DNA from: Mastacembelus armatus
Taxonomy: Eukaryota; Chordata; Actinopteri; Synbranchiformes; Mastacembelidae
Direction: 5' to 3'
DNA length: 64,000 nucleotides
NCBI RefSeq assembly: GCF_900324485.2
Contig: NC_046633.1
Coordinates: 5,696,106-5,760,105, forward strand
The translations under genes were made by a program, and so were the position numbers. Numbering within the stretch: position 1 is the first letter of the stretch; each line of letters opens with the position of its first letter. The notes under the pieces were generated by a model that saw nothing but the letters and a program-made list of their open reading frames with translations, searched no databases and had not been told where the DNA came from. This document shows, in pieces, positions 54,301 to 64,000 of the stretch.

Positions 54301-57300
54301 TCCTGCCCCCTAGAGGCCAAAGGGTCAAATGAGCAGACCAGATATTTCAGTTGCTTTGTAGAAATTTCTGTCTACATAGAGAAACTCTGTTTGCAGTATG
54401 AGACCAAAAAGGCTGGTTCTCACTCTTAACTGTCACGACTGTAGCACCTACCTTAATGGCATCATGGAGGCAAGTTACATCATAACTGATGGGTGGGGTC
54501 ATCAGAGCCACGATCAAAGTCTCAAATTTGCCACTCAGCTCTCCCTTTAGGTCATGTATCAGATCCTGTCATGGTGATACAGTATGTATTTTGATTAGTT
54601 CTGGTGCAGCATAACTCCTGGGAGTGACTGTGCTGCAATGCTATAAACATAAGGATGCTGTGGTTGTCATGTATGGCTGGATTAGTTTAGTTTATATGTA
54701 ATAAGTAACTCTGTCATGTATGTGGATTTTGTGGTGATAAGTTGTACTGTATTGTACTTGCTTGACCATGGCAAACTAATGTTGTCAGTGGTCACTGAGC
54801 TCAAAGTGTGCTTCAAGAGCTCACCTGACCCTCTCAGATTCTCATCCAGCCAATTTTTGTAATTTTCTAAAACAATACATCAGATAGTTTAACTCAGTAA
54901 AACTTCTTCATCAAACTTTCTTCTTTCATTCTTGACACTACTATGATTACTACTATACTATACTTGACACTGTTTCTTTTCTGTATTTACTACAGAAAAG
55001 CAAAAAAATACTCCTGTGTATGCAAAAGACTGCAATGCCCTCTGCCTAGTGACAGCCAATCAGACCGCTTGACACCCCTCTCTGCCATGGGCTAATTTGC
55101 ATTACTTTTCATTTTACAAGAGTATATGTATACAGAGAGGCTAAACAAATAAGCAAATGGAGAAGCTAAAACAAAAACCACAAGCATCAGGAAAATGGAA
55201 TTACAAATAGAAGCAGGAATTGGCCTTTTAAATACCCGATTAAAACCTGATTTTATTAATCCAGATTATAATTTCAATTTTTATTTTCCTTTTTACAGAT
55301 GTATTTTTAAAATCTCACTTTAATTTGAAATTCATTCATTCGTTTTGAAATGGAAGTAATTAATATTTTATTTGTAGAATTCCTCTTTTTATTGCCCATT
55401 AAATTATAAATTAATAAAACTGATTCATTTATGTTCTTATTATCCTAAATATCAATTTATGAAATCTATCTCATTATTTGTCATTATCTGTTGTACCCTT
55501 CTGTAATGTTTTTTCAGCTCACCTTTTGGTGTACATATTCGTAAGAGGCATCAATATTGTGTCTTTAAATGTGTTTGGATGAAATCAGTATGAAGTACAG
55601 TGAGGTCTAGTTAGCACCTGCGATGCTGTGTGTGATAATGTGGTTTGACAGCTATTAATGAGATTGTTCAACCTTTCCAAACAGAGTTTTGTAGGCAGCC
55701 TTGATCTCCTGCCTCTGGGCATTGCTGCGAGCAGTCACCAGCTGCAAGATGGCACCCTCATCAGTCCCTGTAGCAACAAGCACCATGGTTGTGTTTGTTT
55801 ACAGCTATTCTCACATGATCTGCATATAATAACAATGAGCATTCTCTGTCTAAACTCTTAAATAAAATAAAACTCTGGATAAGTATTTCATTCACATAAT
55901 TACAGCCTACAGTGACGTGGCTCAAGTTTGTCTCTCTGCTCTTGTGTTAATGACTCACTGCTGTTTGGGTGGAGCTCCACACAGAGCAGGGATTACTACA
56001 GCAACTGTACACCCAAAACAGTCTCTCACTGCTCTGTTGAAGCTGTACTATCGACTGATACAACTAAAACACATCAGATGGCACTGTGCTGATTCCAGAT
56101 ATTCATATACGCAAAGCATCTTACCCAGCCCTTTCATGGCTTTGTGCAGGACCTCAGCATCTGCACTGGCATTGAAGTTTCCACTGGGTTTTACTGTTCC
56201 TCTGCTGGCCTGCAACATGGAAAACAGTAGGATTATCCTGGTACATTTTCCAAAGATATGTCTTTGAGTATGCCTTTAGAGTCAGTTAAGCTACCTACTA
56301 AAGAAAGGAGTTGGATTATTGGCACATGAGTGCAGAAAACCAGAATACCAGGTATTTCTGGATTCTTGTTTGCTGACTGTGAGAAGCAATGAAGTATTTC
56401 AAGGCAGATTTGAGTTCACACGGGCAACATGTCAACCATCACTACTGTAGCACCATGTACCAAACGCTGCTGGATAGGTTGAAAAGTAGCGAAACAGAGA
56501 AACCAATTTTATTACAATTTTAAAAAGCTGGGCATTTAAAAAAAAAAAAAAAACAGGTTTTATACAGACTGTAGCAGTCTAAGAAATTAGTTTGTATCAA
56601 TAACATTAACAACATCAGTGTAGTGTAGTTACAGAGGACTTGGAGAGAGACACAGAGACATTGTAGAGCAGCATGAATACTATGGGCTTGGTTTAAACAA
56701 ACCATATTCACTTTGGGCAGCGCCAGTGAATAAGTTGTGAAAGTGTAGAAAGAAAAATCTCAATGCTAGAAACTACTTTTAATGTGCTTCTGTCTCCCCA
56801 AGATCTTACTAAACAGATAACTAAGGACCACACATGTTCTTTGTGTTTGTGAATACTATCACCTCAGCACACTGAAGCGTTTAAACAAGGCTGTCTCAAG
56901 GGTGACACTCCTGGAGACCAAGTGATCTCGTGTCTAGCAGTCGCCAATGACAGTAAACAGAAAACCCTCTAGATGCAAACGGAGTCAAAATGGAATCTTA
57001 CTTTTGGCAGCAAGCAACTTTGAACAGGTGTAACGAGATGTTGTGTTGTGTTTACAACACACAATTTCACCATTTTACATTATTTGAGTGAGGGCTCTCG
57101 ACTTAAATGTCACTGCAGAATATTTTTAATTTTTAGATTCCGGCTTGCATACTTGCTGTATAAAACAACATCTTATATTTCTATATTAAGACTTTCCCTC
57201 ATGTCCTCACTTATAAAACTGCTAAATAAATTTGTGCTATTTGTCATTTCATATTCTCATCGAAGATCTTTCCTCTTTAAGATGTAATTAGTAAATATAA

Positions 57301-59972
57301 TGACTTACAGACTTTCAGCTCCATGATTAATAGTGAAGATGTTAATAATTTAACACAGCTGAAAAAACATTAACTTTGAGATCGATTGAAGTGAAAGTGC
57401 TTCTTGCTGTTAAGAATGATGCACTTATTCCAGACACACCCTAAAACTGTGACACATTGAACATAAAACAGCCAAATGGTTTCTGCTGATTTCATGGGGA
57501 GGGATGTTTAGACCACAGAAATGTCTCTGAAATTCTGACCCTGAAAATCTGTGTGGAAAAAAAACCCCCCCAAAAAAAACTGTGGGACATCCAAAAGAAC
57601 AAGTCACCGTTCACAACCAGGAATCTGTGTTTTTCTGCAGGAAGAAATACCAAAATGTCCACGAGCTTTCATAAACACACTCAGCATCACATGCTAAACA
57701 AAGTCGAATCAGCATGCAGATGCCTCATCAGACAAACAACTGAACAAGGAGATATTTAAACAACATACCACAATGCACATAAATCCCATTGGAACGTCAG
57801 ACTCAATTTTAACTCCTATAGCAAGTGATAAGCTGAGTCCTGTGAAGCGAGTTTAGACATGAACATGAGATGGGTTTCTGATCCAGGTATGTTGACCCTC
57901 CATAAGTAAACACAGGCTGTGCCACCTGGCATCTGCTCTTACACACAGAGAGCGACACCACACAGGTCTTATCAACCCCCTCCTGCACCTGTAGACAGTG
58001 GTTATCATGGAGACTGTAGTCATGCTTTTATGAAAGGAAGTTCCCTATCATATTGTCAAACAGACAATTTTACTGTTAACTGCAATGATAATTGCTGAAT
58101 TCAGGCATAAATATTCAGAGATTAAAGTATCTAAACATTTTCTAAATTCACTAAAAGTTGGGCTATAACAAGATCATGTCCTTTGTATTTTTTATTTTGG
58201 AACTCAAAGTTTGCAGTTTACATTTTAAAAAGTAATTACATGGTTAGACTGATTTTAAACTTTGTCCTTAAAGTTTCCATTTTATGCCAGGTTTAGACTG
58301 GATCTTTAAAATGTTTGAATACAACCAAGAGAAAACTGTCCAGTGTATTGTGTCATGTGATGCTGTAGATCTATCGCACTTAAGAAGACACATTTATAAA
58401 GGTTTTATATCTCTTTAAAATCTGGAAAGATGCTTGAACGTTTGACCACAGTATTGCAACAGTCCTAGCTGGAGCCAAGCCCATTTTTCCAACTGACTTA
58501 AATCTTTAGAAACTGATCACAAATATACTGGAGCACATTTTGAAAATGGTTTAGTAATTTCCTAAAAAAGCTGAGATGTAGTTTTTTGTAAACAATAATC
58601 ATATGGTAGTAAATATTGCTTTTGTTGAGGATTAGCCTACTTTCAGCTGCAAATCAACACAAATATGTGCCACAAGAGTGTCACTATATGTGATTAACTA
58701 AAAACACACTACAGTGCCCTAAAGAATGTCACCCAGTGCAAAAGTGTGGTTCATTGATTGTATTTTAATGACTCGTGGACAACAGTGGAGGTCTATGCTA
58801 CACAGGAATACTTTACATTAAGCTTCTGCAACACAAACAATACTGTTAAATTTGATCACTTCATTTTTGGCTTTTCTCTTCACTGGACAAGCATCACCAG
58901 GTTTATTGTTTAAATCAAGTTAGATCTTGAACAAAATGAGGTTTATTGAAAGCAGACTTGAGATCAGTTTATACCAAAGAGAGGTTCAGATTATGGCCCC
59001 GGCTGTTTACAGAGTTCAGCAGCTTAACATCTTTGTAGCTGATTATTATTATGAGGATAATGTACCAACTCCATCCTGACATAGAGAAAGAGAATTGATT
59101 TCCCTTTAAGAGTGGGAGGGTGGGGTTAAACTCCAGACTAGACGTGGAAGTGGATTTATTAAACAGAGAGACGTGGAAAGACACAGAGACCCACCCGAAT
59201 GGAATACGGCCCACATCTACATGACTCATACACTAAACTTCCCAACTTCCCCAAAAGCCCCACAAGCATGCGCACTTTACTCGCATGCGCACACACACAT
59301 ATTTCTCTATATACTTATGAGGACAATCACTGACATAGTCCGTTTGCCTTAACCCTAAACTTAGCCTTCACAAAAAAATGCCTAACACCAGCCATTCTTA
59401 CATTAACGATTAAAACATGCATTAACCTTTAAACTGTCTTCAAAGTACTTAGGAATGGCCAAAATGTCCACACAATGCAGTAATGTCCTCACAATGCAGT
59501 AATGTCCTCACAATGCAGTAATGTCCACACAATGCAGTAATGTCCACACAATGCAGTAATGTCCTCACAATGCAGTAATGCACAGTGTGATTGTTTAAAT
59601 CTGAGACTGGTCCTCAGAAACCTATCAGTCAAAGCCCATACAACTCTATAAGCTGTAAGGTTTTGTTTGTAAAAGTCTATTTGACAAATACTCTGTTAAA
59701 ATAATGTGTTTACAGTGTAATGTGGTTACAGTGTAATGTGGTTACAGTGCAGGTTTATTCAGCTGCCTGTAGATGGTTGTCAAGTCCGTTGTGTGTTTTA
59801 TCTTAAACAGATTATGTAATAATGGGCGTCGTTTCCTAGTTTTGAGGGTAAACCCACACATTAGCATAAATAACGGGTTTTTGCAAAGGCCATGCGAATA
59901 ATTATCATTTTAGCCATGTGTTTAACATTCATTGTCAGCTAAAAAAAAAGTGACATGAAAGTTACTCACCAT
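51304..59972 (-). CDS. anxa5: Annexin A5
   Basis: Calcium-dependent phosphatidylserine-binding protein of four annexin repeats. Coding exons: 59972-59970, 56209-56125, 55767-55673, 54565-54452, 54309-54219, 53185-53106, 53028-52978, 52280-52187, 52101-52006, 51898-51840, 51610-51488, 51366-51304; 954 nt, 317 aa (human 320). The type II calcium loops are MKGLGTDE (repeat 1), IKGAGTNE (repeat 2), GEQKFGTDE (repeat 3) and MKGAGTDD (repeat 4). [15 protein letters not shown] carries the repeat 1 cap acidic residue. The C-terminus [15 protein letters not shown] followed by AGDDA matches human GDTSGDYKKALLLLCGEDD, which decides A5 over other annexins. The first coding exon contributes only the ATG (ATG|GTGAGT), as is usual in annexins. 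The 5' UTR runs to 60013 and continues in an upstream exon ending at 60307. Confidence 0.96.
59290..59467. repeat. Dispersed repeat ('tatgaggac...ccctaaac...aaaatgtcc')
   Basis: Begins ATATACTTATGAGGACAATC and continues with 'ccttaaccctaaacttagccttcac' and 'ggccaaaatgtcc'. The phrase order matches an abundant fish interspersed repeat. It runs directly into the minisatellite that follows. Confidence 0.5.
59468..59580. repeat. 19-bp minisatellite, about six copies
   Basis: Unit CACAATGCAGTAATGTCCT, alternating between TCCTCAC and TCCACAC variants. Probably grown from the end of the adjacent repeat, which carries the same AATGTCCACACAATG phrase. Confidence 0.93.
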
Positions 59973-60239
59973 TTTGTCAGTCTTCGGGTTTAATTCAACG
60001 TGAAGAAGAAAGTCTGTTAAAGGAGGAAAAGGCGTTATTCAGCAACGCAACAAGTAGTTAAACTTTCTCTAAAGACCCAGAGGCATTTACTCTACACCTC
60101 GATGGTTATTTGTCTCTTCTCAGTTTAAAACAAGCTTCCTGCTCTATCTGCTCTCCAGCCTGACACTGAGCTGGTGCCAACCTGGCGTGTTTCTGTTTTG
60201 TCCACAGGTAGACCCCAGCTGTCCCCGTCTACCTGTCTA

Positions 60240-60475
60240 ATCCTCCTGAACTGTCCCTCTCGGGTTAAAGCGACAATGAGAAACGGTTCCGGTCAGCGGA
60301 ACTTACCGCAAAGCTGCAGCTGTCAGACGAGGCTCGGTGAGCGGAGAGAAAGGCAGAGTGAAGGCTCAGGGAAAAGACCCATCCGGAAAAACCTCTTTTC
60401 TGTGCGCGTGAGCGTGAGGGTGCGTGTGTGTGGGCCACACCCAGGTGCGCACGGACTCTGACGCAGCCCTGCTCC
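60240..60475 (-). promoter_or_regulatory. GC-rich ANXA5 promoter and untranslated first exon
   Basis: CpG-rich DNA in an AT-rich setting. On the minus strand a donor GCG|GTAAGT ends a predicted non-coding exon at 60307, and the matching acceptor AACAG is before 60013. No TATA box is evident. Confidence 0.55.
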
Positions 60476-60629
60476 GGAAGCATTCTGGGAAATGTTGTTT
60501 TTGATGTTTTGAGGCCCAGAATGTGACCTGGAGGATGGATATAAAACTTTTTTTTTACTAAAGACATTTAGCATGCAATGGCAGAAAAAGCACCAGGGAT
60601 TAATTAAAGTAAAAATAACTGCATTATAG

Positions 60630-60760
60630 GTGAGCTGGGAGGGGACTATCTGTCAAGGCTCTGCCCTGCCTCTAGACCAATGTGAACTGGGTCTGGATCC
60701 AGCCCCTTAGTGACCCTGAATAGCAGGACAAGAGGTAGATAATGGATGAATGGGTGATTC
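60630..60760 (+). repeat. Second copy of the LINE-tail-like repeat
   Basis: 'ctgccctgcctctagaccaatg', 'ggatccagccccttagtgaccctgaatag' and a GGATGAATGG tail. It belongs to the same family as 4740-4870, diverged. Confidence 0.6.
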
Positions 60761-61129
60761 TTAGGGCTGGTTTCTCAAAGTCCTGAAGCCCAAACCTACA
60801 AAAACACAGGGCCACCAATGCTGTCAGCTGGATTATGACTAAGATACCTAGCCACATAGCCTACATTAACTCATTTTCAGGTTCATTTTCTTAGAAATAT
60901 TAAACTTTATTCTTATTCTACCATACATCACTCTTTAATACAGGATGAGAAAGTGTTTCTCTAAGGCCAAATCACAAAACTAGTGTAAAGTAAACATTAC
61001 TTCTCAACAAACAAACACAACTTTAAACATTACACAGTGTCATTATAAACAGATGTGTTTAAAACCTCTATAAAAATGATGGTGTCCAGTAGTATACGTA
61101 TGTACTGTATGCAGTTCTTCCATAACCAG

Positions 61130-61560
61130 TCACAGTGAGGTGTGTTGGCTACTAGGGAGCCTAATTGTCTGGAGGAAGCTGGTTAACAGTCTTGCTGTTC
61201 TAGGTCTAATGCTGTAGATTCTCCTGCCTCCCATTGGGCAGCATCTTGTGAAGATATCAACAGTGGTAAAGCACCTCAATGGACAATAAGGACATTCTGA
61301 TGATCTTCTCAGTCCTGTAAACTACCCTCTACAGGGCTTTAATGTCACTGCTGTTGCAGCTTGAGTAGTACATCATGATGCAATACACAATAACATTTTC
61401 AATTATGCCTCTACAAAAATTGTATCATTTGCACTGATGAGTAACACCACAGTTGTATCATCTGCATATTAAATCAACTGGTTTCCTCATGTCAGATGTT
61501 TTCAATGTAAACAGTACTGAGCACACAGCTTTGGGGAGTTTTAGTGCTCATATGTTCCTG
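61130..61560 (-). mobile_element. Decayed L2-like LINE fragment
   Basis: Read on the plus strand it follows the familiar reverse complement of fish L2-type RT 3' coding DNA. Landmarks are 'catcatgatgcaatacac...tgcctctacaaaaa' near 61370-61420, then 'accacagttgtatcatctgcatatt' (the FADDTTVVG-equivalent region) and 'actgagcacacagctttggggag' (the PQG.VLSP-equivalent). It is too diverged for an open frame. Confidence 0.5.
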
Positions 61561-61569
61561 ATATTTTTT

Positions 61570-64000
61570 GTCAGCAGGAACTCTCTATATACTTCTGCCT
61601 CGGTGTTAAGGCTGAGCAGAGAAAGCTTTGCCTCTTTTCAAGGGATTTTTCAATTATATAGCAGGTTTATAACTATCACAGTAAAAGCTCTTGCATGCCT
61701 ACAAGGAAGAACTTTAATAGTATGCACCATCAATTCTGGTTTAAGCACATTTCCTGGAAATATTTAATTTAACAGTAGTGAAAGCATGGCACCAGCGGTG
61801 GAGCAAATGTGGAGCACAAAGTGGAACAAAACAGCAGTAATAAGAAAATGCAGAAACACATAAACTAATCCTGTACTGTACATGAATCATGCTGAGTGGT
61901 CGCTAGTGCACCTACCCAATGTACCTGAAATCATATGATCAAAACAGAAATGATAATCATGGCTTCAGCTCTCCACTGCTTTTGCTTTAATACATAGCAC
62001 AAGCACAGATAAACAAAGCAATCCTCAAACTGTTTTCTCAAAGCCCAATAAGCTGGATGAGAATTAACAAGTATGACATCAGCATGTTTTCATTTATTGT
62101 GTAAGCCACCTATGAAGACCAGGACCCTGGTTTTGACATCAAACTGTTATCACAAGGGAAAAGTTTAAACCTACTCAATAAAAAATGTCACCATGTATGG
62201 GATTGATTTTTATTGTTTTACCATGAATGTCAGTCATTGTGTTTCCTTTGGCATGCAAGGAATCTTCATGCCATGTCAATAAATTACAGAGTAAACTGAC
62301 CCGAGAGCAAGAGATAAATTTGAACAAAGAGGCTAAACACATAGCGAGAGGGCGAGGGGAACATAAATGATTATCTTTATATGTCACGTGACTGGCAACC
62401 TGGGCTATCCTGCCAGTTTTGTGATTGCACCTACAGCCTCTTGGTCATAGCCACAACTTCTTTACCATTGCTAAGGCATTGTCACTTTATCTATCTATAG
62501 TGTTGTGACTTTTAAAATAAGAACCTGACTTAATGCCATTCTGTATCACTGTCCTTGTGGGAAATGAGGGAGAACTTTTATCTCAGAGAACTGAGACTGT
62601 GAACATTCAGTCCTTAAAATTCGTTGGAAACAGGGAAATTGAGCAAGCACAAGGATCTGAGTGACTGACAAAAGCAAATTGTGATGGCTAAATGACTGGG
62701 TTAGAGCAATGGTTAATACCTTTATCTAAGGAAGGACAAATAGTGAACAGATCATGGTCATGGGTGCCCAAGGCCACTGATGATGAGGTCGACATATTGT
62801 GGATTAAACCTTTAAATTTCATTAATCATTTTCAAAAGAGTCAATTTTGTGTGAATCTTTGTTGAAATAATTGAAAATGAAAATATACTGGCAATAGTAG
62901 TGATATCACAAGAGCGGGGTGGCTGTTAATTTCTTCTAAGAAATGATCTCTAATTTGTCTTTGCAACCACTTCATGAACTATGGAAGCAATCAGATTCAC
63001 AGAAGATGCACAATGAGCTGCAGAGGGACACGAGTACCAACCAGCTGCTGCATTGACTCCTATGTACTCAGTATCACAGTAGGTAGACTGACACTGACCT
63101 CATCCTGCAGCTTGATATGATTGATACATTGTGAACTCATCTAGCTTTGCTCCTGATTAGAACATAATTCCAATGTCCACCCAGCATGAATAAAACATGC
63201 AAATTGTAGCTACATCTTCAAATTCTACAATATGGCATCATAGAATATAGTTACATGATCACATTAAAGTTTTCCTGCAAAATTGTCATTTTTGCCAAAT
63301 AAATTATGCGAATACAAGTCTAATTATAAATCTAAGTCTAATTAATACAAGTCTAATTTATGAAGTGGTAAATTAGAATGACACACCTAATTTTTATACC
63401 CTCAATAATAATAAAATTTTAAAAAATTAGAACCTTGTGAAGAACCTTGTGGATATGTGCCCTATTTCTTATGGAGCCACAAATAAAAATAAAGAAATAG
63501 GACATGAAATAACAGGAACCTTAAACAAAACGCAAACAATAAATATGAAATTAGTGTCACAATCGTTGCAATCATATTGATGAAAGCAGAAAACAGAAAG
63601 GAAGAATGGGTGCCACATATTCACAACCTAAATTAAAAAAGACAAGACTGATGTACACACACAGCATCTATTTATACACTCACTTTTCATTTATACAGGC
63701 ATGTGCCAACATGAACAATCAGGCGCTTATTCCTGCAGAAACACCAATATGAACAAACAGATGTACAAAACTGGAGAAACAGGTCACATAAAATAATATC
63801 CTCCTGGCAAAAACCAACAGTGGTGCTAATTAACCTGCAGACGGTGACGAGTCCCTTATATTGTATATACTAAAAATCTAAGGATCACCAGTTGAATATT
63901 TATGCATTTTACATCTGCAGCTAATGTTCTATACTCTATACATACTGTTCATTACTGGTACAATGGCGGCACCTTAGACCAAGGTCATATATGGGGACTG
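61570..64000. other. Right-flank intergenic DNA
   Basis: AT-rich, no exon, RNA gene or clear repeat recognised. Short open frames here show no family resemblance. Confidence 0.5.

Larger units (their letters stand above)
56210..59969. other. ANXA5 intron 1 (coding numbering)
   Basis: A 3.76-kb intron without a recognisable gene. It holds an A run at 56539-56553, the fish repeat and minisatellite at 59290-59580, and a 15-bp triplicate (ACAGTGTAATGTGGTT type) at 59712-59750. Confidence 0.6.

Overview
The window is nuclear DNA from a ray-finned fish, probably a percomorph teleost. The evidence is seven spliced vertebrate genes with compact introns, many CA/GT microsatellites, fish-type hAT, Tc1 and Harbinger DNA transposon remains, and L2/CR1-like LINE pieces. 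No retroviral, LTR or capsid-bearing element, no tRNA or rRNA gene and no CRISPR array was recognised.

Layout: LAP3 (minus, 887-5426), CLRN2 (minus, 7390-8531), TAPT1 (plus, 9783-16776), PROM1 (plus, 20408-36757, with spliced 3' UTR to about 40770), FGFBP2 (plus, 42101-42799), FGFBP1 (plus, 46078-46698) and ANXA5 (minus, 51304-59972). Exons were delimited by hand from GT/AG sites and reading phase. Every gene closes in frame: LAP3 13 exons, 518 aa; CLRN2 3 exons, 233 aa; TAPT1 14 exons, 572 aa; PROM1 870 to 901 aa depending on cassette exons; FGFBP2 232 aa; FGFBP1 206 aa; ANXA5 12 coding exons, 317 aa. All are close to the human lengths as I remember them, and none shows a break. About 3.5 kb to the right of ANXA5 holds no recognisable gene.

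The genes are not one pathway. They form a syntenic block resembling human 4p15.32 (FGFBP1-FGFBP2-PROM1-TAPT1 and CLRN2-LAP3). CLRN2 here lies directly beside TAPT1, where human has LDB2 and QDPR, and ANXA5 (human 4q27) is joined on. CLRN2 and TAPT1 are head to head with 1.25 kb between start codons. PROM1 and CLRN2 both matter to photoreceptor or hair-cell membrane protrusions, but that is a family-level link, not one shown by this sequence.

Mobile DNA sits in introns, UTRs and spacers. The main items are a young, nearly intact 1635-bp Tc1-type element in the PROM1 3' UTR intron, a hAT-like MITE with a perfect 8-bp target duplication in the PROM1 terminal exon, and a rearranged LINE fragment followed by a Harbinger transposase scrap in TAPT1 intron 1. 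The most interesting non-gene signal is the repeated use of long (TG)n microsatellites right beside 3' splice sites (LAP3 exon 12, PROM1 exon 12), together with a set of very small in-frame exons in PROM1. I saw no wholly new biological system.
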